From Streptomyces flaveolus (lineage in GTDB: Bacteria; Actinomycetota; Actinomycetes; Streptomycetales; Streptomycetaceae), in the NCBI RefSeq assembly GCF_014648815.1, contig NZ_BMRV01000005.1:74758-138757 (forward strand): 64,000 bases of DNA, given 5' to 3'. Below the pieces are notes generated by a model. It saw only the letters and a list, made by a program, of their open reading frames with translations. It ran no database searches and was not told where the DNA came from. Of this stretch, positions 9,026 through 16,916 are shown one piece after another. How positions within the stretch are numbered: position 1 is the stretch's first letter; the number at the start of each line of letters is the position of its first letter. A program made the translations under genes and the position numbers.

Positions 9026-10458
9026 CGGTCCGCCTCCCGGCCGTCGAGGAGTGCACGCGCCTCGCGGGCGCCGAGCGGCGAGAACCCGGGGTTGAGGTCC
9101 AGGGCCGCCCGCAGATGCCGGCGCGCGTCCCGGTGCCGGCCCACGGCCCGCTCGATCACGCCGAGGTGGTGGAGGAAGACGGCGTCGCGGTAACCGGGGG
9201 CGGCGGCCCGGCGGGCGTACGGCAGGGCCTCGGCGTCACGGCCGTTGACGTGCAGCGCCCAGGCGAGGGCGTCCGCCGTGTGCACGGTGCGGCGGCGGTC
9301 CCACTCGGCGCGGGCCGCGCGCAGCGCCGCCGCCCGGTCACCGTGGTCGGCCGCGGCGAGGGCGGTGTCCAGGTCGGCGTTGACGCCGCCCGCGCGGGCG
9401 AGTGCCGTCCACGCGTCGACGAGGGCGTACTCCGCGCGGGCCCCGGCCGTGTCGCCCCGGGCCTCGTACAGCTCGCCGAGCGCGACGAGCGGACCGGGCA
9501 GCGGGGCGCGGGCCACCACGGCCTCCAGGTCCGCGACGGCACCGTCCTCGTCACCGCTCGCGGCCCGGGCGCGGGCGCGGCCCTCCAGGGCGGGCAGGTA
9601 GGCGTCGTCGGCGGCGAGGGCACGGGCGTAGTGGCGCAGGGCCGCCGGATACTCGCCCCGGCTCCAGGCGAGCCGGCCCAGCTGGGTGGCGACGTAGGCG
9701 ACGTCCCCGGGCGAGGAGGCCGCGGCGAGGGCCTGGCCCAGCACCCGGCGGGCGGTGTCCACATCGCCGCGCAGCTCCCGTACGTACGCGTACCGGGTGA
9801 AGACCGGGACGCCCGGCGCCCGCGCGTCGGCGATGTCGGCCGCCCGCGCCGCGTCGTCGTAGCGGCCGAGTTCGACGAGGGCGTCGATTCGGGAGCACAG
9901 GGCGCGCTCGCTGTAGGGGTTCGCCTTCAGGGCGCGGTCGGCGTACGTCAGCGCGTCGGTGAACTCGTGCCGGGCGCCGGCGAGGGCGGCGCGGCCGGCG
10001 AGGGCGTGGTCGTTGCCGGGACGCAGCTCCAGCGAGCGCTCGAGGGCCCGCTCGGCCCGCGGGTAGCGCGAGGGGTCGCCGTCGGTACGGGCCTGCTCGA
10101 CGTAGGCCAGGCCGAGGGACGCCCAGCCGGCGGAGTCCCGTGGCTGCTCCCGCAGGCGGTCCTCCAGGGCGCGGATGTCGCCGGCCGGTTCCGCAACGCT
10201 CAGCAGTCCCGGCGCCCCGGGCCGGTCGGCCGCAGCGGCCGCCGGAACGTCCCGCCCCTCCTGCGCGCCCCCGGCCGCGACGGCCCCCGCGGTCAGTGCC
10301 ACGGTCAGCAGCACGGCACCCCCGGCGAGCCGCAGCGACCGTACCCCGGCACCCCGACGGTCGCGGGAGGCCGTGCCGCGGGCGGGGGTTCCGGGATCTC
10401 GCGCTCCGGCGCCGGCCGGGTCCTTCTCGAGCGCGCTGTTCTCGCTGTGCGGGGGCAT
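9022..10458 (-). CDS. Membrane-anchored tetratricopeptide-repeat protein
   Basis: A 478-residue protein with a basic N-terminus, one membrane helix near residues 43-65 (LRLAGGAVLLTVALTAGAVAAGG) and many TPR units outside the cell, for example WASLGLAYVEQAR and ALAGRAALAGARHEFTDALTYADRALKANP. Such repeats usually scaffold other proteins. The gene lies 98 bases after the DUF4331 gene and overlaps the metal transporter start by four bases, so translation of the two is coupled. A role as assembly platform for the DUF4331 protein or the transporter is inference; no enzymatic motif is present. Confidence 0.85.
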   Translation of the reverse strand: MPPHSENSALEKDPAGAGARDPGTPARGTASRDRRGAGVRSLRLAGGAVLLTVALTAGAVAAGGAQEGRDVPAAAAADRPGAPGLLSVAEPAGDIRALEDRLREQPRDSAGWASLGLAYVEQARTDGDPSRYPRAERALERSLELRPGNDHALAGRAALAGARHEFTDALTYADRALKANPYSERALCSRIDALVELGRYDDAARAADIADARAPGVPVFTRYAYVRELRGDVDTARRVLGQALAAASSPGDVAYVATQLGRLAWSRGEYPAALRHYARALAADDAYLPALEGRARARAASGDEDGAVADLEAVVARAPLPGPLVALGELYEARGDTAGARAEYALVDAWTALARAGGVNADLDTALAAADHGDRAAALRAARAEWDRRRTVHTADALAWALHVNGRDAEALPYARRAAAPGYRDAVFLHHLGVIERAVGRHRDARRHLRAALDLNPGFSPLGAREARALLDGREADR

Positions 10459-10556
10459 GCCTCTCCTCGGGCGAACAGGGGACGACGGGACGGAAGGCGG
10501 CGCGGCCCGCCGTGGGGGAGGGGAAGGAGCGGGCCGCGCCGGTCAGAGGGGGCCGG

Positions 10557-12095
10557 TCACCAGGCGCGGCCCCGGGCGCGGCGCCACCACACCAGGGCGC
10601 CGCCGGCCAGCAGGATGCCGACGGCGCCCGCGCCCGCCGAGGCGGCGATCAGCGTCGTGTCGGAACCGGCGGGCCGCAGCGCGTCGCCCAGCTGGTTGCG
10701 TACGCCGTTGCCCTCTCCCGCACCGCCCGCCAGCGGACCGCGCGAACCCTCCGTCGGGTGCGCCAGGTACGGGAAGGTGTGCCCGAACTCCTTGTCGTTG
10801 GCGTCGACCGCGTCGCCCAGGTCGTTCTTCGCGCCGACCAGCTCGCCCTCGACGACCTGGAGCGCCGCGTCGATCACGTCGTCGGTGAGCCGCCGCCCGT
10901 TGGGGAAGCCGGCGGTGTCGCCGTCGAGGACGCCGAGCCGCTTCGGTTCGGCGGCCGGGGCGACCGAGGTGTTCAGGCGCAGCTGTTCCGACGGCGTCAC
11001 GTGGGGCGGCTGGTTGAGATCCGGCACGCCCTTGAGGAACACGTCGACGAGGTCGTCGCGCGGCTCGGCGGGCGCCTTGATCTTGTAGATCGCCTCGACG
11101 AGCTTCGGCAGCTCGGGCTGGGTGACGTTCGGCAGGAACCGCGCGTCGTCCGCCGGCGCGGACGCGTTGAACGTGTCCTTGTCCGCCAGCGGGTTGACGA
11201 CCTCGTTCACCAGCGGGTTGCCCAGGCGCGACACCTGCGTGAAGTGCCCCTGCGCGTTCTTGCGCCGGGTCGTCGACCAGATCCCGACGACCGGCTGCCC
11301 GGCCGACTCCACGATCATGTCGGTGGGGACCTGGAGGGCGATCGAGTTGACGTTGTACCCCTTGAGGGTGTCGTTGCCGACCTCGGACAGGTTCCCGCCG
11401 TACAGCAGGTCGAAGACGCGCAGGTCCAGGAAGAACGGGTCGTCGGCCTGCCCGGCGAAGGTCTGCCCGCCGCCGGCCAGCCGGTGGACCGCCTGGTCGC
11501 GCAGCGCTCCGTAGTCCGGCATCGACGCCCTGCCGACGTCGGACGGGGCGGCCGGCACGTCGTCGGCGACGGTGGTGCGGGACATCTCCTTCCCGCCGTG
11601 CAGCCTGATCAGGTCGATGTCGTAGGTCTGCGTGATGTTGAGGTCCGGGTCGTCGAGGCTGGTGACGGGGCCCGTGTTTTAGAGGAACGACCGGTCGTTC
11701 TTCGTGTGCGTGCTGAAGGTGTACCGGAACACCAGATCGCCCTGCGCGTCGCCGTCGTTGTCGATGTTCAGGTCGTACTGGGCGTCCTCGGCGAACGTGA
11801 AGAAGTTCGGTCCGCCCGCCGGTTCCTCGAACGGGATCCAGTTCGCGACGAGTGTCGTGGTGTCCGGCCGGTCCGGGCTCACGAAGGCGTACAGGTCCGT
11901 GTTGTCGTACTGCGGGGTCCCCGATGTCAGCGGTGCCTCCCGGTGACTGGAGGCGGACGCCGCCCCCGGTTCCAGCGCGGTCACCCCGGCGGCCGCGAGC
12001 CCTCCGGCGGCCAGCGCGCCGCAGATCAGCGCGGCGACGCCGCCGCGCCCGGTGCGTCCGCGCCCCGTACCACCGCTTCTGGAGATAGGTGTCAT
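10557..12095 (-). pseudogene. DUF4331 surface protein gene split by an in-frame TAA
   Basis: Read through one stop, this frame encodes a 512-codon DUF4331 protein: ATG at 12095, signal peptide, ASSHREAPLTSGTPQYDNTD near 50-70, and a C-terminal LPXTG-less helix (TLIAASAGAGAVGILLAGG) with an Arg-rich tail. Codon 139 is TAA (11679-11681), in the same frame as the downstream half, within FL-stop-NTGPVTSLDDPDLN. Relatives as I recall have Tyr here, so one C-to-A change (TAC to TAA) explains it. A downstream ATG at 11585 could restart a 342-residue C-terminal piece. It may be a real nonsense mutation or a sequencing error. The stop-free remainder shows the gene was recently intact. Confidence 0.85.
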
Positions 12096-12135
12096 GCCGT
12101 CCGTCCCTCGGTGCCGACTTCCCTGACGCACCGGC

Positions 12136-12162
12136 ATTCGGAGCGGTACCGCACCCGGATTG
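12136..12162 (-). promoter_or_regulatory. SigK-like promoter candidate for the DUF4331 operon
   Basis: On the minus strand CAATCC (12162-12157), 15 bases and CCGAAT (12141-12136) closely resemble the mycobacterial SigK promoter CCATCC-N16/17-CCGAAT. The predicted transcript would start about 35 bases before the DUF4331 ATG at 12095, which has a GAGGGA ribosome binding site. The adjacent divergent sigma factor is of the SigK type. Confidence 0.45.
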
Positions 12163-12230
12163 GTCCCGCCCCGGATTCGGCGCCGCGGCCGATCGCACAC
12201 CCGCGGACCCGCGTTTTCCGCCCGCTGATC

Positions 12231-12258
12231 CGTAACTCCTCCACAGGGGCCGGTCGTT
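12231..12258 (+). promoter_or_regulatory. ECF-type promoter candidate for the sigma/anti-sigma operon
   Basis: CGTAAC (12231-12236), 16 bases, then GTCGTT (12253-12258) fits the general ECF pattern of an AAC-containing -35 and a CGT-containing -10. It lies about 58 bases before the sigma GTG start. It differs from the SigK-like sequence on the other strand, so a different sigma factor may drive this operon. Confidence 0.3.
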
Positions 12259-12315
12259 GCGCGCGGCCCAGGCGATGTGGACGGGCCCGGCGCGGCTCGC
12301 GGAGAGGGGGACCGG

Positions 12316-12858
12316 GTGGAGGCGGACGAGCTGCTGATGCTCGTGGCGGACGGTGACCAGAAGGCCTTCGAGGAGCTGTACGGACTGGTGTCCGGCCCCG
12401 TGTTCGGACTCGTCCGGCGCGTGGTGCGCGACCCCGCCCAGTCGGAGGAGGTCGCCCAGGAGGTGCTGCTCGAACTGTGGCGCTCCGCCGCGCGGTTCGA
12501 CCCGCGCCGGGGCAGCGCCCTGTCCTGGGTCCTCACCCTCGCCCACCGCCGCGCCGTCGACCGGGTGCGCAGCGCCCGCGCGGCCGGCGAACGCGAGCAG
12601 CGCGAGGCCCGGCGTGCGCACCACCCGGCTTTCGACCAGGTCCTGGAGGAGGTCGAGGCCGGTCTCGAACGAGAGTGGGTGCGTCGCTGCCTGGACCGGC
12701 TGACCGCCCTCCAGCGCCAGTCGGTCACCCTCGCCTACTACGACGGCTACACCTACCGGGAAGTGGCCGAGCGGCTCTCCCTCCCCCTGGGCACGGTGAA
12801 GACAAGGATGAGAGACGGACTCACCCGCCTGCGCGACTGCCTGGGAGGAGCCGCATGA
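12316..12858 (+). CDS. ECF RNA polymerase sigma factor, SigK-like
   Basis: A 180-residue sigma-70 factor of the ECF class. I chose the GTG at 12316 because GGAGAGGGGG lies just upstream and the product then starts at VEADELLMLVADGDQKAF. Region 2 includes VAQEVLLELWRSAARFDPRRGSALSWVLTLAHRRAVDRVR; region 4 ends TYREVAERLSLPLGTVKTRMRDGLTRLR. GSAL-W-LT-AHRRAVDRVR is shared with M. tuberculosis SigK. It overlaps the anti-sigma gene as ATGA, and faces the DUF4331-TPR-NicO genes. It probably activates those genes when released by its anti-sigma partner. Confidence 0.9.
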   Translation: MEADELLMLVADGDQKAFEELYGLVSGPVFGLVRRVVRDPAQSEEVAQEVLLELWRSAARFDPRRGSALSWVLTLAHRRAVDRVRSARAAGEREQREARRAHHPAFDQVLEEVEAGLEREWVRRCLDRLTALQRQSVTLAYYDGYTYREVAERLSLPLGTVKTRMRDGLTRLRDCLGGAA

Positions 12859-13670
12859 GCCTCTTCGGCCGGATGTTCCCGCGGCGCGGCGACCTCCATT
12901 CGCTCGCCGCGCCCTACGCGCTCGACGCACTGGAGGGCCCCGAACGGGTCCGCTTCGAGAAGCACCTCGGCACCTGCGACCGCTGTGCGGCCGAGGTGCG
13001 GGACCTGTCCGAGGACGCCGTGCGCCTGGCCTGGTCCACGGCCGCCCCGGCGCCGGCCGCCCTGCGCGACCGCGTCCTGGCCGCCGTACGTGCCACCGCG
13101 CAGGACCCCGCGCCCCGGCGTGGGCCAGCGCGCCGGCTGCCGCCGCACGTCTGGGGCGTCCGGCCGCCCCCGGAGCGCGCCCGCGCCGCCCGGCCGCGCC
13201 CCCTGATGGTGCCGTTCGCCACCGTGACCGCCGCCGCGGCCCTCGTCGTCGCCGCGCTCTTCGCCGTGCAGGCCGGCCGGACCCAGGACGAGCTGGACAC
13301 CGCGCGGGACCGGGCGCGTGAGATCGCCCACGTCCTGTCGGCTCCGGACGCCCGCGCCACGAGCGGCGTGGACGGCCTGGGCCGCGGCGCCGCGGTGGTC
13401 GCCTCCGCGTCCGAGGGGCGCGCGGTCGTCACCCTGCGCGGATACGGCGAGCCGTCCGGCGGCCGCGTGCACCAGCTGTGGCTCATGCGCCCCGGCGCCG
13501 TCCCGCGCTCCCTGGGGCTCTTCGACGGCGACACGCCCCTGGTCGCGTCGAACCTGGACCGGTCCGCCACGTCACTCGCCGTGACCGTCGAGCCCGGTGG
13601 CGGCTCGGCCCGGCCGACGAGCAGGCCTGTTGTCCAACTCGCCCTGGAATCTGTTGGATTCGGAGAGTAA
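12855..13670 (+). CDS. Membrane anti-sigma factor, RskA-like with zinc anti-sigma motif
   Basis: A 271-residue single-pass membrane protein. The N-terminal cytoplasmic part has His15 and the H37-X3-C41-X2-C44 zinc anti-sigma motif (HLGTCDRC). A helix at about 119-139 (VPFATVTAAAALVVAALFAVQ) crosses the membrane, and the outer domain (GRVHQLWLMRPGAVPRSLGLF) matches the RskA C-terminal domain. It overlaps the sigma gene by four bases and should bind and silence that factor until regulated proteolysis. The RskA of mycobacteria controls SigK in the same way. The signal sensed is unknown. Confidence 0.9.
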   Translation: MSLFGRMFPRRGDLHSLAAPYALDALEGPERVRFEKHLGTCDRCAAEVRDLSEDAVRLAWSTAAPAPAALRDRVLAAVRATAQDPAPRRGPARRLPPHVWGVRPPPERARAARPRPLMVPFATVTAAAALVVAALFAVQAGRTQDELDTARDRAREIAHVLSAPDARATSGVDGLGRGAAVVASASEGRAVVTLRGYGEPSGGRVHQLWLMRPGAVPRSLGLFDGDTPLVASNLDRSATSLAVTVEPGGGSARPTSRPVVQLALESVGFGE

Positions 13671-13785
13671 TCGTCAACACCCTTACGGGGAAGGTGAATC
13701 CTGTGACCGCGATACACGGCTGCCTCACCGGGGCGATAGGGTTACCCTGCCCGGGCCGGGTGGACTCGTACGGGTGGGGAGTGAC

Positions 13786-14055
13786 ATGGAACAGATAACA
13801 GTGCGCAGCAGGGCAAGGGTGCCCGCGATCACCTGCGGGAGCAGCGCGACCAGTTCGCGCCTCGACCGCCATCTCGCGGTGCTCGGAGGCCCCGCCCTTC
13901 CGCAGCGGGAGACGCTGGAGGCGACGTCGCTGATGCGTGAGCTGACCGCGCGTGAGCCCGCGCACAAGCGCAGCAGCAGGGGCGCCCGGGTCCGCCGGGT
14001 CTCGCTCTTCGCGCCACTGCGCCGACTGCGCCGCTCGCTGTTCGGCGGCAACTGA
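13786..14055 (+). CDS. Small basic protein of unknown function
   Basis: An 89-residue protein from the ATG at 13786, preceded by GGGGAG. The N-terminus reads MEQITVRSRARVPAITC and the C-terminal third is very basic (RRVSLFAPLRRLRRSLFGGN), suggesting nucleic-acid or membrane-surface contact. I do not recognise a family. It has high third-position GC like its neighbours, which supports it as a gene. It stands alone after the anti-sigma gene with its own promoter-like TAGGGT near 13737. The convergent ABC permease follows. Confidence 0.6.
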   Translation: MEQITVRSRARVPAITCGSSATSSRLDRHLAVLGGPALPQRETLEATSLMRELTAREPAHKRSSRGARVRRVSLFAPLRRLRRSLFGGN

Positions 14056-14057
14056 GG

Positions 14058-14156
14058 CCCGCGCCACGGTGATCACACCGTCCCGGCGCGGCGCCGCGCA
14101 CCCGTCCGTCATCCCCACGGCACGCGGTGGCGCCCCGGTGTGATCCCCGGCGCGGG
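14058..14156. terminator. Long imperfect hairpin between convergent genes
   Basis: Arms 14058-14080 and 14136-14156 pair over about 18 positions (CCCGCGCC and GATCACACCG parts) with a small internal mismatch. The interior can form further GC-rich hairpins. The position between two gene ends suggests a bidirectional terminator. Confidence 0.5.
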
Positions 14157-14209
14157 CACGTCCCCGTCCTGCCGTGTCCCCGCCCGGCGGTGACGAAGGC
14201 CCGGCCCGC

Positions 14210-15028
14210 TCAGCGCTCGCCGTGCGCGTACCCGCGTACGGCGAGCGGCACGAACACCGCCAGCAGCACCGCGCACCAGGCCAGCGATCCGGCGACGGGA
14301 TGCGCCACCGGCCAGGCGGCCCCCTCCGGTACGGGTGCGTTGCCGAAGAGATCACGCAGCGCCGTGGTCACCGCGCTGATCGGATTCCACTCGGCGACCG
14401 TGCGCAGCCACCCCGGCAGTCCCTCGGTCGGGATGTACGCGTTGGACAGCAGCGGCAGGATGAACGTCGCCCCGCCCAGCTGGCCGGCGGCCTCCTCGCT
14501 CCGGGTGAGCAATCCCAGGTAGATCCCGATCCACGTCGTCGCGAACCGGAACAGCAGCAACAGCCCCACGGCACCCGCGGCGCCGAGCGCACCGCCCTCC
14601 ACCCGCCAGCCCACGGCGAGCCCGACCAGGAGGAACGGCACCGTCCCGGCGGCCGTGACGAGCACGTCCGCGACCGACTGCCCGAGCGGCACCGCGGCCC
14701 GGCTCACCGGCAGGGTGCGCAGCCGGTCCGTCACGCCCCGGTGCGTGTCCTGGGCGGCCTGGAACATGCCCGTCATGATCCCGTTCGCCGCCGTCGCCAC
14801 CAGCAGGCCGGGTACCAGGAAGGACCGGTACTCCGCGCCCGGCATGGCCAGTGCGCTGCCGAAGACGTAGCCGAAGAACAGCAGCATCGTCACCGGCATT
14901 GTCTGGGTGAGGATCAGCAGCCCCGGATTGTTCCGGATCCGCCGCAACTGCCGACCCAGCATCGCGGCGCCGTCGTACACCAGGTCGTACGGCGTGGTCG
15001 TTGCCGTCGTTGCCGTAGTCGTGCTCAT
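14210..15028 (-). CDS. ABC-2 type transporter permease (DrrB-like)
   Basis: A 272-residue membrane protein with six hydrophobic segments, such as LLILTQTMPVTMLLFFGYVFGSAL and LSNAYIPTEGLPGWLRTVAEWNPISAVTTALRDLFG; the latter is the ABC-2 signature. It starts with an ATG at 15028 that overlaps the stop of the ATPase gene as ATGA. The N-terminus is Thr-rich and cytoplasmic. With the ATPase it forms a daunorubicin-resistance-type exporter in the cytoplasmic membrane. Substrate is unknown, but local TetR control suggests induction by the exported compound. Confidence 0.9.
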   Translation of the reverse strand: MSTTTATTATTTPYDLVYDGAAMLGRQLRRIRNNPGLLILTQTMPVTMLLFFGYVFGSALAMPGAEYRSFLVPGLLVATAANGIMTGMFQAAQDTHRGVTDRLRTLPVSRAAVPLGQSVADVLVTAAGTVPFLLVGLAVGWRVEGGALGAAGAVGLLLLFRFATTWIGIYLGLLTRSEEAAGQLGGATFILPLLSNAYIPTEGLPGWLRTVAEWNPISAVTTALRDLFGNAPVPEGAAWPVAHPVAGSLAWCAVLLAVFVPLAVRGYAHGER

Positions 15029-15969
15029 GCCGCGAGCTCCTTGCTGCCGGTCAGGCGGAGGAAGACGTCGTCCAGGGTCGGCGGGCGCAGGCTCGCGTCG
15101 ACCAGGGGCACGCCCGCCGCGTCGAGTTCGCGGACCAGGCGCGGGAGTGTGAGGGTCGGGTCGGTGCTCACCGCGCCGACCGTCAGGCGCTCGGGGTCGA
15201 GCACCGGCTCCGCCCCGGTGAGCCGGTCGAGGACGGCCGCCGCCCGCCCCAGGGCGTCCGCGTCCGCGACGACGGCCTCCGCGTGCGCCCCGACCAGTGC
15301 CTTGAGCTCGGCCGGCGACCCCGTGTGCGCCACCTGCCCCCGGTCCACCAGGGCGATGTCGTCCGCGAGACGGTCGGCCTCCTCCAGGTACTGCGTGGTC
15401 AGCACCACGGTCGTGCCGTCCTCCTTCAGGGCGCGCACGGCGTCCCAGATCTGATTCCGGCTGGCCGGGTCCAGCCCGGTCGTCGGCTCGTCCAGGAAGA
15501 GCACCTCGGGCCGGCGGATCAGGCTCGCCGCCAGGTCGAGGCGGCGCCGCATGCCGCCCGACAGGGTGGACGCGGGCCGGTCGGCGGCCTCGGCGAGGCC
15601 GAACCGGTCGAGCAGCTCGGCGGCCCGCGCGGAGGCGTCCCGCACCCGGTGCAGCCGGGCGAACAGCCGCAGGTTCTGGCGTCCGGTGAGGTCCCCGTCG
15701 ACCGAGGCGTACTGCCCGGTCACGCCGATCCGGCGCCGGACGGCCGCGGCCTCCCGTACGAGGTCGTGCCCCGCGATCCGCGCCGAGCCCGCGTCCGGCC
15801 GCAGCAGCGTGGTCAGCAGCCGCACCGCCGTGGTCTTGCCCGCCCCGTTCGGCCCGAGCAGCCCGCACACCGTGCCCTCGGCCACCGCGAGGTCCAGCCC
15901 CCGCAGGGCACGCACGTCGCCGAAGCGCTTCGCCAGACCCTCACTAAGTACACCGTACGTAGTAGTCAT
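15025..15969 (-). CDS. ABC exporter ATP-binding protein (DrrA-like)
   Basis: A 314-residue ATPase. It has Walker A GPNGAGKTT, signature LSGGMRRRLDLAASL, Walker B VLFLDEPTTGLDP, and a roughly 90-residue C-terminal domain of the DrrA type. I chose the ATG at 15969 (MTTTYGVLSEGLAKRFGDVRALRG); the longer ORF start at 15987 would pass through the promoter. Codons 4 to 9 lie inside an operator-like palindrome (15945-15961), so repression would act at the very start of the gene. It is divergent from a TetR gene and coupled to the permease downstream. Confidence 0.9.
   Translation of the reverse strand: MTTTYGVLSEGLAKRFGDVRALRGLDLAVAEGTVCGLLGPNGAGKTTAVRLLTTLLRPDAGSARIAGHDLVREAAAVRRRIGVTGQYASVDGDLTGRQNLRLFARLHRVRDASARAAELLDRFGLAEAADRPASTLSGGMRRRLDLAASLIRRPEVLFLDEPTTGLDPASRNQIWDAVRALKEDGTTVVLTTQYLEEADRLADDIALVDRGQVAHTGSPAELKALVGAHAEAVVADADALGRAAAVLDRLTGAEPVLDPERLTVGAVSTDPTLTLPRLVRELDAAGVPLVDASLRPPTLDDVFLRLTGSKELAA
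15945..15961. promoter_or_regulatory. TetR operator candidate, ABC side
   Basis: TAAGTAC-ACC-GTACGTA is a 17-base palindrome with one mismatch. It overlaps codons 4-9 of the ATPase gene. Sixteen bases (15948-15963) are an exact inverted copy of 15986-16001, the second site in this divergent region. Confidence 0.65.
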
Positions 15970-15987
15970 GAGAGGACCATAGCGCAC

Positions 15988-16004
15988 TACGTACGGTGTA
16001 CGTA
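15988..16004. promoter_or_regulatory. TetR operator candidate, regulator side
   Basis: TACGTAC-GGT-GTACGTA is a perfect 17-base palindrome between the divergent ABC ATPase and TetR genes, 29 bases before the TetR ATG. It is nearly the same as the site at 15945-15961, 43 bases away centre to centre (about four helical turns). Confidence 0.7.
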
Positions 16005-16032
16005 ACTAGGATGGTGGCCGAGGTGATGAACG

Positions 16033-16737
16033 ATGGCGGGCCGAGCGGCCGTACCCGAAGTGATCTGGGCGCGCCCCGAGCGCACCGGCCGGGGGCCGAG
16101 ACCGGCGTACACCCGCGCCGACATCGCCGCCGCCTCGGTGCGGATCGCCGACGCGGAGGGCCTGGACGCGGTCTCGATGCGCCGCGTCGCCTCCGAACTG
16201 GGCTGCGGCACCATGTCGCTGTACAACTACGTCCCCCGCAAGGAGGACCTGCACGAGCTGATGATGGACGCCGTCAGCGGCGAGCACGAGCTGTGGGAGC
16301 CGAGCGGCGACTGGCGCGCCGACATGCTCCGGGTCGCCCATCAGACCCGCGCGCTGATGCACCGGCACACCTGGCTGCCCCGGCTGATGTCCCCGGTCTA
16401 CGGCTTCAGCCCCAACGCCCTGCGCTACCTGGAGCACTGCCTGGCCTGCCTCGACCCCTTCGACGCGCCCTACGGCACGAAGATGGAGCTGGTGGCGATG
16501 GTGAACGGCGTCGTGACGACCTACGTCGGCAACGAACTCGCCACGGTCGAGCGCACCCGCTCGCTGCCCTGGTCCCAGGAGCAGGAGAACGCGGTGCGCA
16601 TCGCCTACCTAGGCCGGCAGCTCGCGAGCGGCGCCTACCCCCGACTGGCCGCCTCCTTCACGCAGGACGCCGGCCCGATCGACCTGGAGGCGGTGTTCGA
16701 ACGGGCGCTGCAACGGGTGCTGGACGGGTTCGCGTAG
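16033..16737 (+). CDS. TetR family regulator of the adjacent ABC exporter
   Basis: A 234-residue regulator. The HTH lies at about 42-62 (MRRVASELGCGTMSLYNYVPRKEDL), and the rest matches the TetR C-terminal ligand domain (MELVAMVNGVVTTYVGNE). GAGGTG at 16020-16025 serves as ribosome binding site for the ATG at 16033. Divergence from the exporter and two matching palindromes between them strongly suggest that it represses both itself and the exporter until a toxic ligand binds. The ligand is unknown. Confidence 0.88.
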   Translation: MAGRAAVPEVIWARPERTGRGPRPAYTRADIAAASVRIADAEGLDAVSMRRVASELGCGTMSLYNYVPRKEDLHELMMDAVSGEHELWEPSGDWRADMLRVAHQTRALMHRHTWLPRLMSPVYGFSPNALRYLEHCLACLDPFDAPYGTKMELVAMVNGVVTTYVGNELATVERTRSLPWSQEQENAVRIAYLGRQLASGAYPRLAASFTQDAGPIDLEAVFERALQRVLDGFA

Positions 16738-16916
16738 AGCCCCGCCCGGCGTCCGGCCGGCGTGAGCGTCTGCCTGCACGTCGACGAGGGCGAGCCGGCC
16801 GGGACTTCGAGGCGGTCCCGGCGATGCTCACCGCCCGGTCCCGGTCCGGAGCGGTCGAGACCTGGCAGCCGGCGGAGAAGCTCTGCGCGGGCCTGGTCGC
16901 ACCCGGGATCTGCTTC

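Noticed and set aside
11679..11681. TAA read as a special codon or bldA-type control
   Set aside because: bldA control concerns TTA leucine codons in frame; TAA is a normal stop and there is no sign of a suppressor.
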